From JALOLG01 sp963722415 (lineage in GTDB: Bacteria > Actinomycetota > Acidimicrobiia > Acidimicrobiales > Ilumatobacteraceae), in contig CAVRNI010000039.1 in the NCBI GenBank assembly GCA_963722415.1, positions 124,001 through 188,000 of the forward strand: DNA of 64,000 nt, read 5' to 3'. Made by a program: the position numbers and the translations under genes. Positions 25,549-33,914 of the stretch are shown here, piece after piece; within the stretch, counting starts at the first letter, position 1; each line of letters begins with the position of its first letter. The notes beneath the pieces were generated by a model. The model saw nothing but the letters and a program-made list of their open reading frames with translations. It did not search any database and was not told where the DNA came from.

Positions 25549-26130
25549 ATGCGCCACCTGGCGATGGTCCGTCGGGTGCTCGCCCGCCGTCCGTGGATCT
25601 ACTGGACGATCGTCGTGGCCGTCGCCGCCGCTGGTGCGATCGCGACAGCGTCGGTGCTCGGTGCGGTCGAGGACGAACGGTCACGATGGGGCGAGACCGC
25701 CGTCGTGCTCGTCGCCACGCGCGACGTGGCTGCCGGCGAGCCGTTGTCCGGTCTGACCGTCGAGCGTCGATACCCGGTGGCGATGATCCCGCCCGGTGCG
25801 ATCGCCACGCTCGAACCGGGCGCCGCCGCCCGGCATGGCCTCGGCGCCGGCGAGATCGTCGTCGACGTCGACGTCGCCGCGACCACGGCACCGCGCTCGC
25901 TGATCCCTCGTGGCTGGCTCGCGGTCGCGATCGTCGAGGGCGTCGCCTCGGGGGCGACGATCGGTGACCACGTCGTCGTCGCGTCGGAGGGAGTCCGGCT
26001 CGCCGGCGACGCCTTGATCGTGGGTCACGCCGACGGTGTCACGATCGTCGCCGTCCCCGACGACGAGGCGCCGATGGTGGCGGCCGCATCGAGCTCGACC
26101 GCCGGTGTGGCGCTGCTGCTCGAGCCGTGA
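25549..26130 (+). CDS. SAF-domain membrane-anchored protein (CpaB/RcpC-like)
   Basis: A 193-residue protein with one N-terminal transmembrane helix (residues about 18-38) and an outside SAF domain that begins VVLVATRDVAAGEPLSGLTVERR, as in the CpaB subunits of Flp-type pilus systems. It ends with a second small beta domain. A strong ribosome site (GAGGGAGGGG) precedes the ATG. No pilus genes are in the window, so its job is open. Confidence 0.75.
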   Translation: MRHLAMVRRVLARRPWIYWTIVVAVAAAGAIATASVLGAVEDERSRWGETAVVLVATRDVAAGEPLSGLTVERRYPVAMIPPGAIATLEPGAAARHGLGAGEIVVDVDVAATTAPRSLIPRGWLAVAIVEGVASGATIGDHVVVASEGVRLAGDALIVGHADGVTIVAVPDDEAPMVAAASSSTAGVALLLEP

Positions 26131-26173
26131 TGCCGGTCGCAGACGAGTGAACGAGCTGAACGAGTCGAGGCGC

Positions 26174-27004
26174 TCAACGCCAGCCGGCAGCGGCCACCAC
26201 CAGCACCACCGTGCCCAACACGACCCGGTAGATGACGAACGGCATGAAGCTCCGCGTCCGCACCAACTTGAGCGTGCCCCACACCGCCAACCACCCGCAG
26301 ATCCCGGACGTGATGATGCCGACGATCATCGGTGCCAGCAGGCCGTCGGGGATGCCGTCACCGACCAGCTTCGTCATCTTGAACACGATCGCCCCGCCCG
26401 TGACGGGGATCATCATCAGGAAGCTGAGGCGGGCGGCGGCGTCGCGGTCGAACCCGCGTCGTCGGGCGGCCGTGATCGTGATCCCCGAACGCGACGTCCC
26501 CGGGTTCAGCGCCAGCGCCTGTGCGGCGCCGACGATCACGGAGTCGCGGACACCGTATTCCTCGACCTTGCGTTGCCCGGTCGACCGATCGGCCCATCCC
26601 AGCAACAGACCGAACACGATGAGCGAGATGCCGATGATCACCGGCGTGCCGAGCTTCTCGTCGATCCACGACTCGAACAACGCACCCGCCAGCGCCGCCG
26701 GCACCGTCGACAGCAGGAGCAGCCACGCCAGCCGGCCCTCCGGGGTGGCCGGCCGGTCGCGGTGGATGACGAGCCGGAACCCCTCACGGACGTACACCGC
26801 GAGGTCCTTGCGGAAGTACAGGATCGCGGCGAAGAGCGTGCCGAGGTGGAGGGCGACGTCGAACGCCTTCTCGACCCCGGCCGAGTCGAAGTCGTCCCAC
26901 CCGAACAGCCAGGGGACGAGCAGCAGGTGCCCGCTCGACGAGATCGGCAGGAACTCCGAGAGTCCCTGGACGAGACCGAGCACGATGGCGTGGAGGATCG
27001 GCAT
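26174..27004 (-). CDS. uppP: Undecaprenyl-diphosphatase UppP (BacA)
   Basis: Recycles the C55 lipid carrier for cell wall synthesis. The two membrane motifs are clear: GLVQGLSEFLPISSSGHL near the N-terminus and the second region with LNPGTSRSGITITAA. It has 276 residues and about eight hydrophobic segments. A PHP phosphoesterase gene ends 12 bp upstream on the same strand. Confidence 0.95.
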   Translation of the reverse strand: MPILHAIVLGLVQGLSEFLPISSSGHLLLVPWLFGWDDFDSAGVEKAFDVALHLGTLFAAILYFRKDLAVYVREGFRLVIHRDRPATPEGRLAWLLLLSTVPAALAGALFESWIDEKLGTPVIIGISLIVFGLLLGWADRSTGQRKVEEYGVRDSVIVGAAQALALNPGTSRSGITITAARRRGFDRDAAARLSFLMMIPVTGGAIVFKMTKLVGDGIPDGLLAPMIVGIITSGICGWLAVWGTLKLVRTRSFMPFVIYRVVLGTVVLVVAAAGWR

Positions 27005-27016
27005 CGTCGGCGAACG

Positions 27017-27730
27017 TCAGTCGACGAGGCGGGACGAACTGGTCGAGGGGATGATCCGCGGCGACCACGGCCGGGCCTCGTCCCAGTGGTGACCGACGAC
27101 CCGGCCACGGCTGAGGCTCGCGAGAAACTCGACCGGACCGTCGAAATCGGGCATCTCGACGAACGCCGCGCCGATCGCGTCGGGCACGTGCGCATCGCTC
27201 CCGCCGCCGTGCAGCAGGCCGTGCTCGTCGGCGAACTCGACCGCACGACGGTTGAGGCTGTCGAGCGACGTCTTGGCGTTGAGCACCTCGACGGCGTCGA
27301 TGAGACCGTCGTCGGCGAGTCGGACGAGCGCCTGCTCGGCAAGGTTGCCGCGCATCGGGTCGAACGGGTGGGGCACGTACACGATGCCACCTTGTTCCCT
27401 GATCGCCCGTGCGGTGTCGTCGGCCGGCTGCCCCATCGACACCCTGTCGGTGAGGAACAGCCCGATCAGCTCGCCGGAGGATGTGCGCATCTCCTCGCCG
27501 ACGACCACGCGGCACGGAAGGCGCCCGGCCAGCTCGACCGCACCGGCGATCGCGTTGTGGTCGGTGATGCACAGGACGTCGATGCCGCTCTCGACCACTG
27601 CGCGCTCGATCTCGTCGGGCGTCGTCGTGCTGTCGCCGCTCCACATGGTGTGGCTGTGGAGGTCGACCCGGACCCATCCGGTGGGGACGGGTTCCGACAG
27701 ATGCGGATGTCGCACCGACGCCATGGGCAT
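27017..27730 (-). CDS. PHP-domain metal-dependent phosphoesterase
   Basis: A 237-residue protein. The PHP metal motifs are present: VDLHSHTMWSGD at the N-terminus, CITDHNAI, GEEMRT, VPHPFDP and HGGGSDAHVPD. Small stand-alone PHP proteins of this type hydrolyse nucleotide or oligonucleotide phosphates, but the exact substrate is unknown. The start is ATG at 27730, 6 bases after TACCTT; a second ATG follows two codons later. It is upstream of uppP and divergent from the reductase gene. Confidence 0.87.
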   Translation of the reverse strand: MPMASVRHPHLSEPVPTGWVRVDLHSHTMWSGDSTTTPDEIERAVVESGIDVLCITDHNAIAGAVELAGRLPCRVVVGEEMRTSSGELIGLFLTDRVSMGQPADDTARAIREQGGIVYVPHPFDPMRGNLAEQALVRLADDGLIDAVEVLNAKTSLDSLNRRAVEFADEHGLLHGGGSDAHVPDAIGAAFVEMPDFDGPVEFLASLSRGRVVGHHWDEARPWSPRIIPSTSSSRLVD

Positions 27731-27736
27731 CCGATG

Positions 27737-27754
27737 AAGGTACCGCCGTAGCAT
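27737..27754. promoter_or_regulatory. Divergent leaderless -10 boxes (PHP / reductase)
   Basis: TACCTT on the minus strand (27742 to 27737) and TAGCAT on the plus strand (27749-27754), 6 bases apart. They lie 6 and 7 bases from the ATG at 27730 and the GTG at 27762. Confidence 0.5.
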
Positions 27755-27761
27755 CCCCGAC

Positions 27762-28576
27762 GTGGCGCTCCGATCGAACTGGCGACCGCGCCGGGCCAGG
27801 ATCCTGTTCGTCACCGGTGCGTCGGGGATTCCTCGGCCAGTCACCTCGTCAACGGGCCGGCGAGCGCCGACTGGGAGATCATCGCCCCGTCGTCGACGTC
27901 GCTCGACCTCCGCAACCGCGACGCCGTGCTCGACATGGTCGGCGGCTGGCGTCCCACCGCCATCGCCCACCTCGCCTACCGCAAGTCCGATCGCCGCTCG
28001 ATCGTCGACGCCAGCCAGCACGTCGCCGAGGCCGCCGAGGCCTGCGGGGCACGCCTCGTCCACATGTCGTCCGACGTCATCTTCCCCGGCCGGTCGACCC
28101 CGTACGTCGAGTCCGACGAGCCGTTCCCGTTGATCGACTACGCACGCGACAAGGTCGACGCCGAGCGCGTCGTGATGGCGTCCTGCCCGGGCGCGGTCAT
28201 GATCCGGACGTCGCTCCTCTACGGCACGGTGACGTTGTCCGCGTTGCAGCAGGACGTCGCCGACGCGATCAACAACCGGACCGCCACCACGTTCTTCACC
28301 GACGAGTTCCGCTGCCCGGTGCACGTCGAGGACGTCGCCGAGGCGGTGGCGCGGCTCGCCGCGATGCGCGACATCTCGGGCCCCCTGCACGTCGCCGGAC
28401 CCGATGCGCTCAGCCGCGCCGAGTTCGCGATGCGCACCGCACGCTTCCTCGGCCTCAACCCGTCGCTGCTCAACACGTCCACGCTGGAAGCGTCGGGACT
28501 CGTCCGCCCCGGACGGGTCGTGCTCGACTCGAGCAAGGCCGCCGAGCTCGACATCCACTGCCGGCCGGTCTACTGA
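27762..28576 (+). CDS. RmlD-like NAD(P)-dependent sugar-nucleotide reductase/epimerase, frameshifted
   Basis: An SDR-superfamily protein. The N-terminal ILFVTGASG nucleotide loop is in one frame and the rest is in another. The sequence around 27830-27850 needs one or two base changes to read ...GFLGSHLVNGPA. After it come DLRNRDAV, LVHMSSDVIFPG, the catalytic YARDK, MIRTSLLYG and VEDVAEAVARL, as in dTDP-4-dehydrorhamnose reductase relatives. The restored length is about 270 residues. The start is GTG at 27762. It converges with the tldE gene. Confidence 0.8.
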
Positions 28577-28623
28577 CATGCCCGACTGACGCCCGGTACT
28601 CGGACGCGTCGTTCAGAGGTGAA

Positions 28624-28638
28624 CTCCCGGTTCGGGAG
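28624..28638. terminator. Short hairpin between convergent genes
   Basis: CTCCCG-GTT-CGGGAG is a perfect 6-bp G/C stem with a 3-base loop between the stops of the reductase (28576) and tldE (28675). There is no clear T-run, so this is a weak terminator call. Confidence 0.4.
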
Positions 28639-28674
28639 GCGGCGGCGTCAGCCGCTTCGCCGACCGGTCACCAG

Positions 28675-30016
28675 TCAGGCGCCGCTCATCGTGACGTCGT
28701 TGATGACGAGGCTCACGCCGGCGGCACGCATCGGCAACCAATCGACGTCGGAACCGACCTCGGCGATGTCGAGCAACATCCGCTGCAGCGTCGACGCGAT
28801 CGTGAACTCCCTCACCGGGGCGCCGACCTCACCGTTGGAGATCATCAGTCCGGCGGCGCCCGTCGAGAAGTCGCCGCTGACCGCGTTGACGCCCGAGTGG
28901 ATGCCACTGACGCTCTGGATGAGCACACCGTCCGCGACGTCGGCGACGAGCGCGGCCTGGTCACGCACGCCCGGGACGAGCTGCAGCGCGAGGCACCCGA
29001 CGCCAGGCGAGCCCTTGAACCCGCCGCGCACCGCATTGCCGGTCGACGCTCGTACCCGCGCGCCGCGCCGAGTACGACGAGTGCACGAACTGGTGCAGCA
29101 CGCCGCTGTCGATGAGCATGTTGCGCCGCGCCGCAAGCCCCTCGCCGTCGATGTCGGTTGCGGTGTAGGCACGCGGATCGGTCGGATCGTCGACGAGCGT
29201 GACGTGCGCGGGGGCGATGGCTTCGCCGAGGCGGTCGCGGAAGATGCTGCGGCCCTTCACGACCGCCTCACCGCTGAGCGTCGACGAGATGATGCCGAGG
29301 AACTGGGCCGTCACGAAGGGGTCGAGGACGACGGTGAGCCGCCGGGACGGCGGCTTCGTCGCCCCCAGCAGACGGGTCGCCCGATCGGAGGCCTCGCGTG
29401 CGGCGCGTTCGACATCGAGCTTCGCCGGTTCGCGGCCGACGCTGAACCCGAACCCGGTCTGCGTCTCGTCGCCGTCGTCGGCGAGCGTCGACACGCTCAC
29501 GTAGCACCCGTTCTCGCGACCGTATTGACGGACTCCCGTCGTCGTCGCCACGGCCGCCTCGCCCGATCCGTCGGCGTAGTTGGCCTCGTCGACCCGGACT
29601 CGCGGATCGACGCCCGTGGTGAGCTTCTCGAGCTCCTTGGCGAGGTCGATCTTGCTCTCGGTCTCGAATTCGGCGAGGGCGTCGTTCCAGAGCGACTGCT
29701 CGGTCATGGGCACGCCGTCGGGCTCGGCGAGGCCGGCCCATTCGTCGACCGTGCCGAACTCGACGTTGTCGCGGGCCTCGGCCAACACCTCGGCGATCGC
29801 CGCGCCGTCGAGCGTGCCGGCGTAGGCGAACCCGGTGCGACCGTCACGGATCACGCGAATGCCGATCCCCTCCGAGCGGGCCGCGACGAAGTGCTCGACG
29901 TCGCCGCCGTAGACGCGGATCTCCGTCTCGTCACCGCGCGACACGTACGCCTCGACCTGTTCGCCCGGAGCCGCCTGGGCGATGACCCGATCGGCGATCT
30001 CGAGCAGGTCGCTCAT
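28675..30016 (-). CDS. tldE: TldE/PmbA-type metalloprotease subunit, frameshifted
   Basis: Partner of TldD in the heterodimeric protease that processes peptides such as microcin B17 and unfolded CcdA. The N-terminal part (YVSRGDETEIRVYGG, GIRVIRDGRTGFAYA) and the C-terminal domain (NAVRGGFKGSPGVG, GIHSGVNAVSGDFSTGAAG) are separated by a shift near 29054, in a short G run. Removing one base gives ARRAVRASTGNAVRGGF and about 447 residues. The ATG at 30016 overlaps the tldD stop (ATGA). Confidence 0.88.
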
Positions 30017-31404
30017 TGGGCGGTACCACCGATGGTCAACGACTTGACCCGCAGCGTCGGCTGGCCGTCGCCGACGGGCACCCCCTGGCCGTCCTTGCCG
30101 CACGTGCCGGGATTCCCCATCGCGAAGTCGCCGGCGAGCATGTCGATGTCGCGCAACACCTGGGGACCGTTGCCGATCAGGTTGCCCTCGCGCAGCGGCT
30201 CGGTGATCTCACCGTTCTCGATGAGGTAGGCCTCGCGCATCCCGAACACGAAGTCGCCGGTCGCGGTGTTGACGCTGCCGCCGCCGAGGTTGGCCACGTA
30301 CACGCCGTGATCGGTCGCCCGCACGATGTCGTCGGGATCGTCCGGGCCGTCGAGCACGATCGTGTTCGTCATCCGGACCATCGGCAGATGCATGTAGCTC
30401 TCGCGCCGGCCATTCCCGCTCTGTGGACGCCCGTCGTTGCGCGACCGCAGGTAGTCCCACATGTAGTCGGTGAGCACACCGTCCTCGATCAACACGTTGC
30501 GCTGGGTGCGATGCCCCTCGTCGTCGAAACCGAGCGTGCCCCACTCGCCCGGCATCGTGCCGTCGTCGACGAGTGTGACGAGCGGCGACGCCACGAGCTC
30601 GCCGACCTTGCCCCGATACACGCTCGCCCCCTTGGCGACGTGGTCGGCCTCCAACCCGTGCCCGCAGGCCTCGTGGAACAGCACCCCGCCTGTTCCATGG
30701 CGGATCACGACCGGCAGCGCGCCGGAGGGCGCCGGCCGGGCGCCCAACTTGGTGATCGCCTGGCGGGCCGCGTCGCGGGCGAGCTCCTCGACATCGATCG
30801 AGTCGAACACCTCCCACCCGACCGTGTGGCCCATCGACTGGAAACCCGTCTGCATCCCGGTGTCGCCGTTGGCGATCGCGCTGATCCGCATCAGGACCCG
30901 GACGACTTCGTCGCCGGCGAGCACGCCGTCGGTGTTGGCGATCAGCACCCGCTTGCGGCTGTCGCCGTAGCCGGCCGACACCTGGACGATCTCTGGACCG
31001 ACCGACCGCGCGGCCTCGTCGACGCGCCGGAGCAACTCCACCTTCGACGCCTTCGGCACGTCGTCGGGGAACTCGCCGATCGTGTTCACCGCATGCCGCC
31101 CGGCTGGCCCGAGTCGCACCGTGCGCGCTCCTCCACCGCCCTGACTCGCGGCAGCCGCAGCCGCAGCCGCAGCCTCCGCCAGACCCGACTCGCTGAGGTC
31201 CGCAGTGTGGGCGAAGCCGGTGGTGTCGCCCTTGACGACGCGGATGCCGGCGCCCCGGTCGCGGCCGCTCGTCACCTGCTCGACACGGCCGTCGTCGAGC
31301 GAGGCCGACGTCGAGCGTTTGTCCTCGGCGTACACCTCGGCGAACTCGGCACCGGTCCGCAGTGCACCCGACAGGACCCGTTCCAGCACGTCATGATCGA
31401 TCAC
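30013..31404 (-). CDS. tldD: TldD zinc metalloprotease subunit
   Basis: The catalytic subunit of the TldD/TldE protease. The zinc motif HEACGH is at residues 244-249 (GGVLFHEACGHGLEAD), followed by the conserved NVLIEDGVLTDYMWD and MTNTIVLDGP segments. It has 463 residues, within the family range. The start is GTG at 31404, 7 bases after a TAGCAT box; a longer upstream frame is Arg-rich and unlike the family. It is in an operon with tldE. Confidence 0.92.
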   Translation of the reverse strand: MIDHDVLERVLSGALRTGAEFAEVYAEDKRSTSASLDDGRVEQVTSGRDRGAGIRVVKGDTTGFAHTADLSESGLAEAAAAAAAAASQGGGGARTVRLGPAGRHAVNTIGEFPDDVPKASKVELLRRVDEAARSVGPEIVQVSAGYGDSRKRVLIANTDGVLAGDEVVRVLMRISAIANGDTGMQTGFQSMGHTVGWEVFDSIDVEELARDAARQAITKLGARPAPSGALPVVIRHGTGGVLFHEACGHGLEADHVAKGASVYRGKVGELVASPLVTLVDDGTMPGEWGTLGFDDEGHRTQRNVLIEDGVLTDYMWDYLRSRNDGRPQSGNGRRESYMHLPMVRMTNTIVLDGPDDPDDIVRATDHGVYVANLGGGSVNTATGDFVFGMREAYLIENGEITEPLREGNLIGNGPQVLRDIDMLAGDFAMGNPGTCGKDGQGVPVGDGQPTLRVKSLTIGGTAQ

Positions 31405-31502
31405 CAGGCAGATGCTACGAGGACGTCGACTGGTGCGCCCCACGCGCTGGCGGCATTCCGCCGAGAACCGTTCCCGGGTGCGGACCGTTAGCGTGACCAA
31501 CG

Positions 31503-31880
31503 GTGAATTTGGCGACAGGACTGCGCGGCGAGGTGAGACTCACGGTGACCGACGCCGACACGGCGCGGTCGCTCGGGTCCGGCTCGGTCGACGTGCTCGG
31601 CACCCCCCGGGTGATCGCCCTCGTCGAGGAGGCCGCCTGCCGGGCGATCGACAACCGCCTCGACGACGGGAGCACCAGCGTGGGGATGCGGGTGCGCCTC
31701 GACCACCTGCTCCCGACTCCGGTCGGGGCCGAGGTCGTCGCCGAGGCCGTGCTCGAGAAGATCGAGGGCCGTCGACTCACGTTCACCGTCTCGGCGTCCG
31801 ATGAACGAGGGCTGGTTGCCGCTGGAAAGGTGACCCGCGTCGTCGTCGACCTCGAGAGGTTCATGAACAAGTGCAGGTGA
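31503..31880 (+). CDS. Hotdog-fold acyl-CoA thioesterase (FlK-like)
   Basis: A 125-residue single hotdog domain. The segment VDVLGTPRVIALVEEAACRAID carries the Glu of the FlK-type active site (VL(A/G)T..M...E), followed by TSVGMRVRLDHLLPTPVGAEV. Relatives hydrolyse short-chain or fluorinated acyl-CoAs. The start is GTG at 31503, 8 bases after TAGCGT. It overlaps the lipoprotein gene start by 10 bp. Confidence 0.82.
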   Translation: MNLATGLRGEVRLTVTDADTARSLGSGSVDVLGTPRVIALVEEAACRAIDNRLDDGSTSVGMRVRLDHLLPTPVGAEVVAEAVLEKIEGRRLTFTVSASDERGLVAAGKVTRVVVDLERFMNKCR

Positions 31881-32443
31881 AGCCAGGCGTTTTCGTCGCA
31901 GCGTTGGTCTCGCTTGCGCTGGCTGCCTGCGGCTCGAACTCGCCCGTCGAAGTCATCGTCAAGCCCGGAATCACGGCCATCGAGCAGAGCAGTGCCCTGG
32001 CGTGTGATGCCGACCGCCTGACCCTGGAAACTGCGATCGAGAACTTCACCCTGCTCAACGTCGATCCCCCCGCCGCCGAGTCGGACCTCGTCCCCGACTG
32101 GCTGCGGTCGGAGTCCCAGTTGTACGACCTCGTCGACGGCCAGGTCGTCCCCGCCCCCGACTCCGGATGCCCCGCCGGAACCGCCGCCACCACCGCGCCC
32201 GCCGACCCGGCAGCAGCTGCGCCTGCAACGACCCCCGTCGACGGCACCGTGCCGGTGGACCTCGGCGAGTGCGAGAAGCAGCACAAGGTCCTCGAGGTCG
32301 CGATGGCGGCCTACTTCACGGCGACCGGCTCGCCAGCCGCCAGCGAGGCCGACCTCCTCCCCGAGTACCTGGTCACCGAGATCAGCGGCTACGACGTCGT
32401 CGACGGCACCATCGTCCCCGCCCCCGCCTCCCCCTGCCCGTAG
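31871..32443 (+). CDS. Lipoprotein with a duplicated pilin-like domain
   Basis: A 190-residue protein. The signal peptide ends in the lipobox LALAAC, with the lipid-attached cysteine at about residue 20. The mature part contains two similar units of about 57 residues, each starting with a Cys and an amphipathic helix, then a short loop and a hairpin, and ending in VVPAPDSGCP or IVPAPASPCP. They are joined by an Ala/Thr/Pro-rich linker. The helix then SDLVP or ADLLPEYL then DG pattern resembles the globular end of type II pseudopilins. The function is unknown. It overlaps the thioesterase gene. Confidence 0.65.
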   Translation: MQVKPGVFVAALVSLALAACGSNSPVEVIVKPGITAIEQSSALACDADRLTLETAIENFTLLNVDPPAAESDLVPDWLRSESQLYDLVDGQVVPAPDSGCPAGTAATTAPADPAAAAPATTPVDGTVPVDLGECEKQHKVLEVAMAAYFTATGSPAASEADLLPEYLVTEISGYDVVDGTIVPAPASPCP

Positions 32444-32539
32444 TCACCGCCGGCGGTCCCGCGAACCTGGTCAGACGGTTGCAGCAGACGCCCGATCGCC
32501 CGACCCGCGCGACGGACGCTCGCCAAGGGCGGTGCGACT

Positions 32540-32596
32540 TTCCGGACAGAACGATTTATCGCACCGACGGTGGTGCAGCAATTCGGACTGTCCGAG
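32540..32596 (-). repeat. Palindromic repeat, family B, copy 1
   Basis: A 57-bp element with arms based on TTCGGACAG and CTGTCCGAA and a central TGCACC...CGTCG segment, here in reverse orientation. It lies downstream of the broken AbiEi/DUF559-like gene. Confidence 0.8.
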
Positions 32597-32665
32597 GAAT
32601 GCGCCGATGTGGGACCGACGATGACCACGCGACGAGCGAGCGTCACGGAGCTTGACGTCCTTCGA

Positions 32666-33593
32666 TCAGGCCGCCCGACGGCGCCGGTGGATCTCGACCA
32701 GATCGGCCACTGTCGAGTTGAACCGCTGCTCGAGGTCCTCGTCGGTCACGCGAACGACTACCCAGTCGATCCGCATCAGCTGACGGTCGCGCCACTTGTC
32801 CCGCTGCGCCGCCAGTCGCCCACCGTGCCATGTGACGTGATCCACCTCGACCCCGAACCGCACCGTCGGATCCGCAAAGTCGAGAGGAGAGCCGTATCCC
32901 GCCGCCGAGATCGATACGCACCTGCGGTTCGAGCATCACGCCGTGGGCCGTCAATGCGCGGAACAACCGAACCTCGAGGTCCGAGTCCTTGGGCCGGTTC
33001 CAGGCCGGCCGCGTCGTCGAGAACCCGCGCGAACCGGCGGATGCCATCACGGCCGCACCCAGCGAGACGTCGACCGCACGCGTGGAGCGCCGGCACGGAG
33101 ACCAGCCCCCGATCGATCAATTGCTCGACCACGGACTCGAGGTCGTGGTCATCGAGGAATCGGGCGAGATCTGCGGCGAGCCGGACCGGCCGAAGCAGAC
33201 GGATGCCATCGTCGCACGAGTCATCCAGTCCCCTGACGACAACACCGTCGTGCAGTGCACCACGACATCGCGGAGCGCCGCGTTCTTCCGCTGCCCGAGC
33301 ACGTGGACCGGACCGGTGGGCATTCGCCTCAGACCGAGCAGACGGCCCGCCGACGGTCCGCTGACCACGAAGTCGGAGAGCGCGAAGCAGGCTGCGAGGC
33401 ACGCCTGCTCGAATCCCACGTCGTGACTTCCGAGCCTGAACACACCGTGGTGGACGGGCACGAGGAATTGTCCGCCCAGCAACTGAGTCCGGCGGCGGCG
33501 GCTGACGCCCGCTCGATCGAGTTGGTCGAGCGTGACGAGCCCGTGCTGACCTCGGGCATGCGCGAGCACGGCTGACGGGATTGGTGGCGTCAT
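32666..33593 (-). pseudogene. AbiEi-like N-terminal + DUF559 endonuclease-like protein, three frameshifts
   Basis: The N-terminal part (ATG at 33593 with GGAGG 6 bases upstream) reads HGLVTLDQLDRAGVSRRR and GRQFLVPVHHGVFRLG-like segments of the winged-helix domain found in type IV antitoxins such as AbiEi. The C-terminal part, in other frames, has EVRLFRALTAHGV, GVEVDHVTWHG and DWVVVRVTDEDL, the core of the DUF559/Vsr-like nuclease fold. Breaks are near 33210, 33010 and 32885. Three shifts in one non-essential gene may mean true decay, but sequence error is also possible. The gene is flanked on both sides by family B repeats. Confidence 0.7.
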
Positions 33594-33685
33594 CTTCGAC
33601 CTCCGCTGCAGGTACCGCGTGAGGGAAGTCGGCTTCGTAGACGTCTACCCGTGCCGTCGCCCCGACACGCTGGCCGTGACATCGG

Positions 33686-33740
33686 TCGGACAGTCCGAAA
33701 CCTTGCACCGACGTCGACGCGTTGATTCGTTCTGTCCGAA
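33686..33740 (+). repeat. Palindromic repeat, family B, copy 2
   Basis: TCGGACAGTCCGA begins the element and TTCTGTCCGA ends it. It lies in the 321-bp space 33594-33914, which otherwise contains copy 3 and a G-rich stretch without a convincing gene. Confidence 0.85.
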
Positions 33741-33777
33741 TACGTGCACCGCGGCGACCGGAGCCGCGCGCCCAATG

Positions 33778-33833
33778 TTCGGACAGTCCGATTCCTTGCA
33801 CCGACGTCGACGCGTTGATTCGTTCTGTCCGAA
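33778..33833 (+). repeat. Palindromic repeat, family B, copy 3
   Basis: Nearly identical to copy 2 (37 bp upstream) and in the same orientation; both share the internal TTGCACCGACGTCGACGCG. It lies upstream of the broken AbiEi/DUF559-like gene and downstream of the ThDP enzyme gene. Confidence 0.85.
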
Positions 33834-33914
33834 ATGACGTGCACCGGAGCGACAGTCGACTGGCGTTGGGGTGCCGGCGCGGCGGCGTGGGCCGGGGCGG
33901 CGGACGGCGCTGGG

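Noticed and set aside
28675..31404. TldD/TldE as part of the peptide cluster
   Set aside because: The pair processes some RiPP precursors in other bacteria, but here it is 18 kb away in a housekeeping setting, so there is no sequence reason to link them.
2787..31494. Similar AACCGTTC-like strings near 2790-2820 and 31465-31490 as a third repeat family
   Set aside because: Only short patches match and the spacing differs, so chance similarity is enough.
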